The notes under the pieces were generated by a model that was not told where the DNA came from, ran no database searches, and was given only the letters and a program-made list of their open reading frames with translations. The translations under genes were made by a program, and so were the position numbers. 46,560 nt of DNA from a bacterium (lineage in GTDB: Bacteria; Auribacterota; JABMQX01): positions 1 to 46,560 of the forward strand of contig JAUYEE010000038.1 in assembly GCA_030691545.1 (NCBI GenBank). The letters run 5' to 3'. Below are positions 23,571 through 31,356 of this stretch, one piece after another. Within the stretch, counting starts at the first letter, position 1; each line of letters starts with the position of its first letter.

Positions 23571-24724
23571 TGCGGTTTGTGAGGTGGTTGGTGAGAAATC
23601 TCATTGCCGCGCTCGTTGTGTTAATCCCCTTCGGGATAATCGCGTATTTCACAGGGCTTCAGTTCAGCGGGACATCTGCGATAGTTGCCCTGTCCCTGTT
23701 CGCGATTGTGATTCCTCTGCTTGCGTTGGGCTTTTCGCGTGGGAGAAGAACAGCCTCGGTGAGGTTTTCGTCCCTCGAGAACGTCAAGAAAGTGCGCCCG
23801 ACAGCTCGGTATCGGGTTCGGCATTTTCCGCTCCTTGTGAGGGTCCTGGCGGTGACGTGTTTTCTCATTGCGTTCGCCATGCCCCGGAAAGGTGACGAGA
23901 CGACAACTGTCTCGACGAGAGGCATCGCCATCCAGATGGTGGTGGACCACTCGGGAAGCATGCGGCAGGAGATGAGGTTGCAGCGTTGGCCCATGAGCCG
24001 CCTCGACGCCGTGAAGAGAGTATTCAAGGATTTTGTCCTGGGCAGCGGGGAGTTGAGAGGGAGGAAGAATGACATGATTGGGCTGACTTCCTTCGCGGCG
24101 TTTGTCGAAGATAACTGCCCTTTGACGCTGGACCACGACAATCTCATCAATTTCGTGGATGCGATAGATTTCGCTGCCCGCCACGAGGATGGCACAGCCA
24201 TTGGCGACGCGATTTACCACGCGGCTCTCAGCCTCATCAGCGCCGAGGGACTTCTGAAAGAAGCGGGCCGGCAGGAGAACGAGTATTCGATTGAATCGAA
24301 AATCATGATCCTGTTGACGGATGGAGAAAACAATGCGGGCCTGAAAACCCCTGCGGAAGCGGCTCGCTTCGCCCAGGAGAACGAGATTAAGATTTACACG
24401 ATTCTGATCTCCTCAGGCGCCGTGAGGACCATTGATACGGACTTGTTCGGAAGAATTCAGTTTCCTTTCGGGGACTTTGAGCACGAGCAGGCTGTTCGGG
24501 ATATGAAGCAAGTGGCAGACATCACCGGCGGAAGGTTCGAGGAAGCCACGAGCGGCGAGGCCCTCCAAAACATCTATCGGACGATTGACCGGTTAGAGCG
24601 GACCGAGTTTGAGCAGAAGTTCCTTCGCTACCATGAGCGGTTTCAGTTCCCGGTATTTGCCGGGCTGTCGTTTCTTGTTCTGGAGATTATCCTGCGGACG
24701 ACGTGGCTAAGGAGGGTCCCGTGA
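23570..24724 (+). CDS. batA: BatA-like membrane VWA protein
   Basis: A 384-residue protein. Membrane helices lie at about 8-28, 36-55 and 88-104, and another near the C-terminus (about 358-376). Between them is a von Willebrand A domain with intact MIDAS residues (DHSGS, 126-130), the second loop near LTSFAAF and LTDGENN. This is the Bat arrangement, in which the VWA domain binds a metal and a partner protein and MoxR is thought to act on it. The start overlaps the previous stop (TAATG) behind GGAGGAGGG. The BatA and BatB names follow gene order only. Confidence 0.88.
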   Translation: MRFVRWLVRNLIAALVVLIPFGIIAYFTGLQFSGTSAIVALSLFAIVIPLLALGFSRGRRTASVRFSSLENVKKVRPTARYRVRHFPLLVRVLAVTCFLIAFAMPRKGDETTTVSTRGIAIQMVVDHSGSMRQEMRLQRWPMSRLDAVKRVFKDFVLGSGELRGRKNDMIGLTSFAAFVEDNCPLTLDHDNLINFVDAIDFAARHEDGTAIGDAIYHAALSLISAEGLLKEAGRQENEYSIESKIMILLTDGENNAGLKTPAEAARFAQENEIKIYTILISSGAVRTIDTDLFGRIQFPFGDFEHEQAVRDMKQVADITGGRFEEATSGEALQNIYRTIDRLERTEFEQKFLRYHERFQFPVFAGLSFLVLEIILRTTWLRRVP

Positions 24725-24734
24725 ACTGCGCCTA

Positions 24735-24755
24735 ACCGCAGAGGACGCAGAGAAA
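24735..24755 (+). repeat. short periodic repeat (CGCAGAGGA family)
   Basis: Two units of CGCAGAG spaced 9 nt apart, in the gap between the two VWA genes. Related copies lie at 19173-19189 and inside the batC reading frame at 25834-25855. Confidence 0.65.
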
Positions 24756-24782
24756 CAGCATGGTTGACGTGTTATTCAGGTA

Positions 24783-25814
24783 GTGTCGAAACAGCGACCC
24801 ATGTTTGCAGTTGAGCAGTTCAAATTTGGCGAGCTTCGGTGGCTGTGGCTGGTTTTCATTGTGCCAGCTCTGGCAGTGCTGTACGTGTACGCGTTCCATC
24901 AGAAGAGCCGCGCGTTGAGAGCCTTTGCCTCGATGAAGACCTTGAAGTTTCTCTCGTCCTCGGTGAGCCGCAAAAGGCAACTCGTCAAGGCGGGGTTTGT
25001 GCTCCTTTCTCTTGTTTTTCTGGTCCTGACCTTGATGCGTCCCTGGGGAGACCCGCGAGAGGAAACGGTGCGGAAAAAAGGGCGGGATGTTGTGTTTTTG
25101 CTGGATGTGTCGAGAAGCATGCTGGCACAGGACCTCAAGCCCAGCCGTCTGAATCGCGCCAAGATGGCGATTCAGGACGTGTTGAAGATCATGGAGGGGG
25201 ACCGTGTGGGGCTGGTCATTTTCTCCGGAAACAACGCACTGAAATGCCCTCTGACGCACGATTATGATTTCTTCCTCACGATCTTAGAGAAGGTCTCGCC
25301 GGACGACGTGAGCCGCGGGGGAACGAATCTGGGTGACGCCATTCGGACAGCCACCAGAAAAGTCTTCGGGAAAAAGGAAGGGAAGTACCGCGACATCATC
25401 CTCATCACGGACGGAGAAGACCACGGTTCGATGCCGGTCCAGGCGGCGGAGGAAGCGGCGAAACACGGGATTCGGATTCACACCGTCGGACTGGGCAATC
25501 CGGATGGGACGCGAGTTCCGATTGCTGGCGGGCAGTACCTTCGCTACAACAACGACTATGTTCGGTCGAAGCTCGACGAGAAGTTGCTTAGGGAGATTGC
25601 CGCGGCGACCCTCGGCACGTACATTCCCGTGCGAACAGGGACGATGGATTTAGGACAGCTTTACGAGCAGGTGATCGCGACCGCAGCAAAGAGAGAAGAG
25701 GAATCGCGGCGAGCGACGGTCTATAGCGAGTGGTATCAGTCATTCCTGCTTGTGGCGCTCGCGTTGCTGGTCATCGAGAGCCTGATCGGCGAGAGGCGAA
25801 AGGAAGCAAAGTGA
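24783..25814 (+). CDS. batB: BatB-like membrane VWA protein
   Basis: A 343-residue protein and paralog of the preceding gene. Helices lie at about 20-37 and 70-85 and at the C-terminus (about 322-337), around a VWA domain with MIDAS motif DVSRS (108-112), VIFSGNNAL and ITDGEDHG. The start is uncertain: GTG at 24783 has an AGG too close, and ATG at 24801 has no ribosome site. A periodic repeat lies just upstream and may have disturbed the leader. Its stop overlaps the GTG of batC (GTGA). Confidence 0.87.
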   Translation: MSKQRPMFAVEQFKFGELRWLWLVFIVPALAVLYVYAFHQKSRALRAFASMKTLKFLSSSVSRKRQLVKAGFVLLSLVFLVLTLMRPWGDPREETVRKKGRDVVFLLDVSRSMLAQDLKPSRLNRAKMAIQDVLKIMEGDRVGLVIFSGNNALKCPLTHDYDFFLTILEKVSPDDVSRGGTNLGDAIRTATRKVFGKKEGKYRDIILITDGEDHGSMPVQAAEEAAKHGIRIHTVGLGNPDGTRVPIAGGQYLRYNNDYVRSKLDEKLLREIAAATLGTYIPVRTGTMDLGQLYEQVIATAAKREEESRRATVYSEWYQSFLLVALALLVIESLIGERRKEAK

Positions 25815-27133
25815 TTCGGCAAGTGAAGCAGGCTTACCGCAGAGGGCGCAGAGAACCCGGAGGGGGGCGGTCGGCCTTCCCTGTCTCGGAGCATCTCGCT
25901 CGATTGTTGTTGCTCGCGATCCTCTGCCTTTCAGCCAATGTTTTCGGAAAAGGAAAGGAAGAGGCTTCCGAGCTTGTCGCCAGAGCGAATCGGCTTTATG
26001 GAAGCGAAAAGTACGATAAGGCGGAGTTGTTATACAAGGACGCGCAGAGGTTGCTTCCGGAATCGCCGGGGGTGAATTTCAATCTCGGGAACGTCGCGTA
26101 TCGGGAAGGAAACTACGACGAGGCGGACGAATATTACAGCAAGGCGATGGAATCACCGGACGCGAGCTGGCGCCTTCGCAAGAAAGCTCTTTACAATCTT
26201 GGGAACTGTGCTTTCAAGAAAGGCGACAAACTGCTCGACTCCGATTTGCAGAAGGCGCTCGATAGCTACCGGCTGAGTATCCTCCGGTATCAGGACGTGA
26301 TTTCCAGGGACGAGTTCGAGACCGTCGAAAGCGGGGGAAAGGAAGATAAGACCGAGCAGGACGCCCGATTTAATATTGGGGTGGCTCGCCTCAAGATCAA
26401 GGACATCCTCGATAAGTTGAAGCAGCAGGAGCAGCAGAGGAAAGAGCAGCAAAAGCAGCAGGAGGAGTTCATCAAGAAGCTACAGGAAGCCATCCAGAAG
26501 CAAGACGAGGTCGTCAAGGACACGGGTGAGGCAGAGGAGAGCCAGAAGAAGGGTGAGGATGTTTCACAATCGGTGGACGAGATTGCGAAGAAGCAGACTG
26601 AAAACAAAGAGATGACGAGCGAGCTGACAAAGGAACTCGGACAGATGATGCAGGCGAAACAAAGCCAGCCTTCCGCCCACAGCCAATCGCCTCCATCCGT
26701 TGACGAAAACGCTCAGGCCGCCCAGGAGTCCCTCAAGAACGCGGAAATCGAGCAGGGGACAGCTCTTCAGCATCTCGGTAAAGAAAACTTGCCAGAAGCG
26801 AAAGGCGGAGAGGAAGCCGCTCTTGAGAATCTGCAGGACGCTCTCAAGGAACTGACGAAGCCGCAGCCTCCGCAGCCCCAGCCGCAACAGGAAGGAGAGC
26901 AGGAACAGAAGGGGGAGAACGAACAACAACAGCAAGAGCAGGAGAAAAAGCAGGGGCAAAAAACCGGAGAAGATCAGGAGAAAATGACGCCGGAAGAAGC
27001 GCAGGAGGAACTCGCCAAACTCAGAAAACAAACGAGCGAGGCGAGACGAGAAATGCTCGAGGAACTGCAACAGCGGTATCCTCAGTATCGCCCCGAGAGA
27101 AGGGAGTACGAGCCTGTTGACAAGGATTGGTGA
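25811..27133 (+). CDS. batC: BatC-like TPR protein
   Basis: A 440-residue protein. The N-terminus is a long basic stretch followed by a signal helix (LARLLLLAILCLSANVFG, about 30-48). TPR repeats follow (KYDKAELLYKDAQRLL, NYDEADEYYSKAM, ALYNLGNCAFKKGD, about 60-150). The second half is Q/E/K-rich coiled coil (about 195-420), with runs such as QQEQQRKEQQKQQ. The GTG at 25811 overlaps the batB stop (GTGA) and has AAGGAAG in front. A CGCAGAGG-type repeat at 25834-25855 is translated into residues AYRRGRREP, which lengthens the basic n-region before the signal helix. The C-terminal codons (EPVDKDW) recur downstream as part of a junction duplication. Confidence 0.85.
   Translation: MIRQVKQAYRRGRREPGGGRSAFPVSEHLARLLLLAILCLSANVFGKGKEEASELVARANRLYGSEKYDKAELLYKDAQRLLPESPGVNFNLGNVAYREGNYDEADEYYSKAMESPDASWRLRKKALYNLGNCAFKKGDKLLDSDLQKALDSYRLSILRYQDVISRDEFETVESGGKEDKTEQDARFNIGVARLKIKDILDKLKQQEQQRKEQQKQQEEFIKKLQEAIQKQDEVVKDTGEAEESQKKGEDVSQSVDEIAKKQTENKEMTSELTKELGQMMQAKQSQPSAHSQSPPSVDENAQAAQESLKNAEIEQGTALQHLGKENLPEAKGGEEAALENLQDALKELTKPQPPQPQPQQEGEQEQKGENEQQQQEQEKKQGQKTGEDQEKMTPEEAQEELAKLRKQTSEARREMLEELQQRYPQYRPERREYEPVDKDW
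25834..25855 (+). repeat. CGCAGAGG-family periodic repeat inside batC
   Basis: TTACCGCAGAGGGCGCAGAG plus AA: the same unit as 24735-24755, here in frame near the 5' end of batC. Confidence 0.65.
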
Positions 27134-27145
27134 ACAGAATTTGAA

Positions 27146-27194
27146 GTGGCACGGGCTTCCAGCCCGTGAGTCATGGGCAAGATGCCCATGCCAC
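27146..27194 (+). repeat. 49-bp cloverleaf-like palindromic element
   Basis: The outer arms GTGGCA (27146-27151) and TGCCAC (27189-27194) pair. Between them are two perfect hairpins, ACGGGC-TTCCA-GCCCGT and ATGGGC-AAGAT-GCCCAT. A larger relative lies at 44595-44728. Confidence 0.8.
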
Positions 27195-27270
27195 CTCCCA
27201 GGAAAGAGGACAGCAAGAGTGTCGCTTGTTCTCTTGATGGGCGTGTTGTGGGCCAATGCAGTCTATGGGT

Positions 27271-27300
27271 TTCTTCGTGCCCTTCGTGTTCTTCGTGGTG
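27271..27300 (+). repeat. CTTCGTG periodic repeat
   Basis: Three CTTCGTG units with short spacers, equivalent to one arm of the hairpin at 4507-4563. It lies at the end of the first copy of the junction duplication. Confidence 0.65.
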
Positions 27301-27356
27301 TGAGCCTATTGACAAGGATTGGTGGACAGAGTCTGATTCGTCGCGCGCCTTTCACC

Positions 27357-29150
27357 ATGCTGACAGGAAAGAGGGCAGCAGGAGTGTCGCTTGTTCTCCT
27401 GATGAGCGTGCTGTGGACCAATGCTGCCTGGAGCGTCACCGTGCGTGCTGAACTTGAACGGCAGCAGATTCAGCATGGGGATTCCGTCAGCGTGGAGATC
27501 GTGGTGAGCGATTCCCCCGGCGGGACAATCAGCCCCCGTTTCCCGCAGGTGGACGGACTGAGTGTGCAGCGCACCGGCTCGGGAATGCGATGGGTCAATG
27601 GGAGACGCAGCGACGTACTCAACTACACGCTCACGCCGACTCGCGATGGCCGCCTTGTCATACCGCCAATATCCGTCGAGGTGGACGGCAAAATCTACGA
27701 GACGAACGGCTTTGTCCTCATCGTCAGTAAGATCCCCCAGAGTGCGGAAATGCGCCTTGTGGCGTCGGTTTCCAAGAGGGAATGCTATGTCCTCGAACCC
27801 GTGGATGTGACGCTCGACTGGTACATTTCGGCGGACGTGAGACAGCCGGAGGTAAATATCCCGTTGCTGGCTCAGAAGGATGAACTATCGTTGAAGGCGA
27901 TTCCTCCGGCGCCCTCAGCCGATAAGCTCAGAATCGTAGCGAACCGGTACGAGCTGATAGCCACGAGGTCTTACAGAGAGCTTGACGGCATGGGGTTCAC
28001 CGTCGTGTCGCTGGCGTTTCGCATCTTTCCTCCCCAACCGGGGGTGCTTGCCCTGGGCCGCGCTACAGTTCGAGCGGAGGTGCAGACCGGCACAAAACTG
28101 GTTCGGGATGATTTCTTTCTCGTGACGAGAAGAGTGCCGGACTACAAGCAGGTCTTTGCCGCCTCGGATGCGATCGAGCTTCGGGTCAAAGACCTCCCCA
28201 CGGAGGGAAGACCCGCCGGATTCGCCGGCGCCGTCGGGAAGTTTCAGATTTCTCTCGAGACCGCAGACACGCGGGTCAAGGTCGGAGACCCGATTCTGCT
28301 GAAAATAGCCATCACGGGAAACGGGCTTCTCGAGAAAATCAAGCGGCCGCTTCTCTCGCAGGATGCTCAATTCTCGAGCCTTTTCGCGATTAACGAGAGC
28401 CTCGCCCCAGGCGACATTTCCGGCGAGAGAATCGTATTCGAGCAGACCCTCAGGGCAAAGTCCGAAGATGTCAAGGCAATCCCAAGTCTTGAGTTTCCGT
28501 ATTTTGACCCCGAGAAGGGCGCCTACCAACTCGCTCAGAGCAAGCCGATTCCGATCGCGGTGCTTCCCACGACGGAGGTGACGGCAGAGGACGTGATTCG
28601 TTTTGGACAGGAGTCTTCTGGGGCAGCCACGACTCTCCTTGAGGAACAGCCGGGGGGAATTCTCGCAAACCACACGCACCTCGACGCCCTGCAAGACCAA
28701 TCCATCAACTGGTCCCTGTTTTCTTTCGTGGGACTGCCGCCGGTGGCGTACTTCGTCGCTCTCGTCATGGTGACCCGTCGTCGAAAACTCGCAGGGGATG
28801 CGGCGCTGGCGCGAGCGAAGTCCGCCAAGAGAGTGCTGAAACGGCGCCTGTCGGAAGCGAGAAGTCACCTTCACGCGGATGACCGTCAGTTCTGCGATTC
28901 TCTGGCGAGAGCCGTAAGCCGCTTCGCTTCCGACACGTTGAACCTCGGCAGCGGTGAGTTGACCGCCTATGATGTCGAGAGGCTCGCGGAGGAGAACCGC
29001 CTTGACCGGAGTGCCGCCGAGCGAATGGCGGAAATCTTGAGGGAGTGCGACGCGGCCCGTTTTGCGCCCCTTGCGCAGTCAGTCGAGCATCGAAGGAAGC
29101 TCCTTCAAAAGGCGGAACAGGTCATTCGGGAGCTGCAAAAGGGGCTATGA
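27357..29150 (+). CDS. batD: BatD-like membrane protein
   Basis: A 597-residue protein. The signal peptide (MLTGKRAAGVSLVLLMSVLW, cleaved near AAWS) precedes an extended region of Ig-like beta modules with the family features VRAELERQQIQHGDSVSVEI, PRFPQVDGLSVQRTGSG and LTPTRDGRLVIPPISVEVDG. A membrane helix follows near residue 475 (VGLPPVAYFVALVMV), then a helical cytoplasmic tail. It should form the large extracytoplasmic part of the Bat complex. The frame stays open to 27117, but that would include two signal peptides because the region is duplicated; ATG 27357 gives one. No clear ribosome site is visible. The stop overlaps batE (ATGA). Confidence 0.82.
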   Translation: MLTGKRAAGVSLVLLMSVLWTNAAWSVTVRAELERQQIQHGDSVSVEIVVSDSPGGTISPRFPQVDGLSVQRTGSGMRWVNGRRSDVLNYTLTPTRDGRLVIPPISVEVDGKIYETNGFVLIVSKIPQSAEMRLVASVSKRECYVLEPVDVTLDWYISADVRQPEVNIPLLAQKDELSLKAIPPAPSADKLRIVANRYELIATRSYRELDGMGFTVVSLAFRIFPPQPGVLALGRATVRAEVQTGTKLVRDDFFLVTRRVPDYKQVFAASDAIELRVKDLPTEGRPAGFAGAVGKFQISLETADTRVKVGDPILLKIAITGNGLLEKIKRPLLSQDAQFSSLFAINESLAPGDISGERIVFEQTLRAKSEDVKAIPSLEFPYFDPEKGAYQLAQSKPIPIAVLPTTEVTAEDVIRFGQESSGAATTLLEEQPGGILANHTHLDALQDQSINWSLFSFVGLPPVAYFVALVMVTRRRKLAGDAALARAKSAKRVLKRRLSEARSHLHADDRQFCDSLARAVSRFASDTLNLGSGELTAYDVERLAEENRLDRSAAERMAEILRECDAARFAPLAQSVEHRRKLLQKAEQVIRELQKGL

Positions 29151-29941
29151 GACAGGGCATTTGGTGCTTCATCGTCATTATGGCGTCCCTTGCCTCATCG
29201 GGGGCTTGCCCCTCTGAATCAGCGGCGGAGCTCTTCATCCGCGCGAACGACTTTTTCCGGAAGGCCGTGAATTCTCCCGAGCCTGAAAGGTCGGAGAAAA
29301 TCAGACAGGCCGCCTCCCTTTACGAGCGAATCATCTCTGAGAAGAAAATCCGCAATGGACATCTCTACTACAATCTGGGCAACTGCCACTTCCATCTGGG
29401 GGAACTCGGCAGAGCCATTCTGAACTACGGGCGGGCGGAGAACCTCGTTCCGAACAACGCCGACCTGAAACAGAATCTTCGGTCGGCCCGTTCCCGGCGG
29501 ACCGATGCCATTCAGAAAAGCCAGGTTCGCTCGATATATCAAACTATTTTCTTCTGGCATTATCGGCTCAGCCTGGGCGCGAAACTCCTCCTGTTCTCTG
29601 TCGCTTTCTCCATTATCTGGATAGTCTTACTCCTGAAACTGTTGTTTCGGCGGGCGCCTCTCCGCTGGGTTTTGATCCTGAGTATTTTTCCCACTGCGGC
29701 GTTTGGTCTCTCCTCTGCGGTCGAATACTACGCGGTGAGGTCCGTCCAGTCCGGTGTGATCCTCGCGGAAACAACCATTCCGAGGAAAGGCCCGGGGGAA
29801 AGTTACGCGCAGAGCTTCAAGGAGCCTCTGCACGACGGGACGGAGTTCCGGTTGATGGAGCGAGAGGGGGAGTGGGTGCGGGTGCAACTGGACAACGGCG
29901 TCGTCTGCTGGCTTCGCGCACGGGACATCGGGTTGATCTGA
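29147..29941 (+). CDS. batE: BatE-like TPR/SH3 protein
   Basis: A 264-residue protein with a signal peptide or anchor (IWCFIVIMASLASSGA). TPR units follow (NGHLYYNLGNCHFHLGELGRA, about 65-110), then two membrane helices (about 140-160 and 170-190). The C-terminal SH3-like domain (about 200-264, ETTIPRKGPGESYAQSFKE, LMEREGEWVRVQLDNG, WLRARDIGLI) ends the chain. This is the BatE layout. The start overlaps the batD stop. It closes the coupled operon. A GC-rich inverted repeat with TTTTT (about 29955-29974) follows and may be a weak terminator. Confidence 0.85.
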   Translation: MRQGIWCFIVIMASLASSGACPSESAAELFIRANDFFRKAVNSPEPERSEKIRQAASLYERIISEKKIRNGHLYYNLGNCHFHLGELGRAILNYGRAENLVPNNADLKQNLRSARSRRTDAIQKSQVRSIYQTIFFWHYRLSLGAKLLLFSVAFSIIWIVLLLKLLFRRAPLRWVLILSIFPTAAFGLSSAVEYYAVRSVQSGVILAETTIPRKGPGESYAQSFKEPLHDGTEFRLMEREGEWVRVQLDNGVVCWLRARDIGLI

Positions 29942-30225
29942 CCGGCTGCGTGCGGCGCGGGAGGCGCACCTTTTTGTCTCTTCCTGTTTCTTATGGAGCT
30001 TATTGCTCTGACCTGGCACAAAGATTGCTGTTTACTCTCCGGGGAAACATGCGCTCTGTCTCGAGCGACGCGCGCGGACCCTGCCATACAACGGAGTTTT
30101 CCGCACCGAAAAACGAAAGAACATCGGGGATGAATTTTTGGGAAACTTTTCCGTCGAACTGCGTGTATGAACAATAGGAGAATCGAAGTGTGTCGCCGTG
30201 CAGCGAAAAAATATAAAGTTTCTGC
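29942..30225. other. gap after batE, nothing recognised
   Basis: These 284 nt between the end of the Bat operon and the next promoter hold a possible weak terminator near 29955-29974 (GC-rich arms, then TTTTT). The rest is less GC-rich than the genes. I see no repeat family, RNA gene or convincing reading frame. Confidence 0.4.
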
Positions 30226-30254
30226 TTGCATGGTTTAGGGAAGGGTGGTAACAT
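30226..30254 (+). promoter_or_regulatory. putative promoter of the first SH3-like gene
   Basis: TTGCAT (30226-30231), 17-nt spacing and TAACAT (30249-30254). A 14-nt motif, GAGAAGCGAAGAAA, starts 30 nt downstream of the -10 box. The paralog's promoter has the same motif at 31 nt. Confidence 0.45.
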
Positions 30255-30341
30255 ATAAAAAGCTTGAGATCCCTCGCCACCCCAGAGAAGCGAAGAAAAA
30301 CTACCGCCTCCATCCTCCGGAGGCCGAGAGGTCTTAGGGTT

Positions 30342-31139
30342 GTGGTTTGGAGTAAGCCAGCTTTCCATACAGCGTTTTCTCTGGTCATGATTCCCGGTGT
30401 TCTAACGAGTTCGGAAGGCGCCGCGCCGTCGGTTGAGGCCACCGGCTCTACGTGGGTCAAGCCAATCAAAGCCAACGTGGTGGTTTATACATCAACCGGC
30501 ACGAAGGTCGAGACAATTGGTGTCCTTGACAAGGATGTCATTGTGCAGGTACTCCGCGAGGACCGCGACTGGTACCAGGTGCGATTCGTACGGGAGAATG
30601 CCGAGTTCGTCGGATGGGTACTCAAGGCCGAGGTCGCAGTCGAGGGCACTCCGCCGAATCCGCCCGTGCGCAATCCGAAACCGGACCCTGCGCCGAAACC
30701 TGAAGAAACCAAACCTCAAGAGCAAAGGCTCTCTCTTCAGGAAACCCACGGCAAGCTCATGGAAATGATTCAGATTCCTGTCGGCACGGCCCCCATGTTT
30801 AAGAAAACGTGGAACCGCAGCCGGATGCAGGAACTCGTCGCCGAGTCCGGAAGCACGGGTATGCAGATTTTCGGCGGGCAGAAGGCGAAGATGGATGTGT
30901 TGTACCTTTTCGATCCGGACGAGGTGATCGAGGTTTTTGTTGAAGACAAGATTCGGGAGCTCAAAAAACTGCGAAGCGAAGGGCATCCCGATTTCGCATG
31001 GGTCATTGACTGTTACATTCGTGCTCTCGAGGCATACATCGAGGGCAAATTCCCTGACCTCAGAAAGCTTGTCGCGCAGGCTGAGAGGTTCTGGAGAAGC
31101 ATTGCCGCGGTGACTCCTGATATGGAAGTCGGTTTCTGA
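30342..31139 (+). CDS. exported SH3-like protein, paralog 1
   Basis: A 265-residue protein from GTG 30342. A hydrophobic signal segment (AFHTAFSLVMIPGVL) precedes an SH3-like domain (about 40-100: NVVVYTSTGTKVETIGVLDK, VQVLREDRDWYQVRF, FVGWVLKAEV), a Pro-rich linker and a conserved helical domain (about 140-260) ending in HPDFAWVIDCYIRALEAYIEG and AERFWRSI. Both domains recur in the next gene. The frame is open to a TTG at 30264, but that codon would lie at the transcript's first bases and the upstream segment matches the leader of the paralog, so GTG 30342 (AGAGG 10 nt before) is preferred. SH3-like domains of this kind often touch cell-wall peptides. The function is unknown. Confidence 0.65.
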   Translation: MVWSKPAFHTAFSLVMIPGVLTSSEGAAPSVEATGSTWVKPIKANVVVYTSTGTKVETIGVLDKDVIVQVLREDRDWYQVRFVRENAEFVGWVLKAEVAVEGTPPNPPVRNPKPDPAPKPEETKPQEQRLSLQETHGKLMEMIQIPVGTAPMFKKTWNRSRMQELVAESGSTGMQIFGGQKAKMDVLYLFDPDEVIEVFVEDKIRELKKLRSEGHPDFAWVIDCYIRALEAYIEGKFPDLRKLVAQAERFWRSIAAVTPDMEVGF

Positions 31140-31245
31140 CGGCGCCCCCGCAGCGGAATTGGCCGGTACCCGGAGGGGCGGCGGACGGCAGGAACAGCAA
31201 GGCACGAAGACGAATGGGTGCGTGGCTTTTCCTGTCGGCATGGAA

Positions 31246-31274
31246 TTGTGACCTCAGACAGATTTGATTTTGAT
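31246..31274 (+). promoter_or_regulatory. putative promoter of the second SH3-like gene
   Basis: TTGTGA (31246-31251), 17-nt spacing and TTTGAT (31269-31274). It is weak alone, but the shared 14-nt leader motif (31306-31319) lies at the same distance as in the paralog. Confidence 0.35.
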
Positions 31275-31356
31275 TTGATTCGAGGCCCAAGGCCCCGTTT
31301 GCCCGGAGAAGCGAAGAAACTTTAAAACCGACCAATGCCCGAAAGGGGGTACTCTC

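Larger units (their letters stand above)
27110..27430 (+). repeat. duplication of the batC/batD junction
   Basis: The end of batC (GAGCCTGTTGACAAGGATTG, from 27110) recurs from 27302 with few changes. The batD signal-peptide segment (from 27201, GGAAAGAGGACAGCAAGAG) recurs from 27366. The repeat distance is 192 nt for the first block and 165 nt for the second. The difference arises because a 49-nt palindromic element (27146-27194) replaces part of copy 1. A CTTCGTG repeat (27271-27300) ends copy 1. Only copy 2 connects to batD. Confidence 0.85.

Noticed and set aside
27117..27356. Longer BatD with two signal peptides
   Set aside because: The extra N-terminus comes from the duplicated junction and from a palindromic element; ATG 27357 gives a normal signal peptide.
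30264..30341. TTG start for the first SH3-like protein
   Set aside because: It would lie at about the transcript start and the stretch contains the leader motif shared with the paralog.
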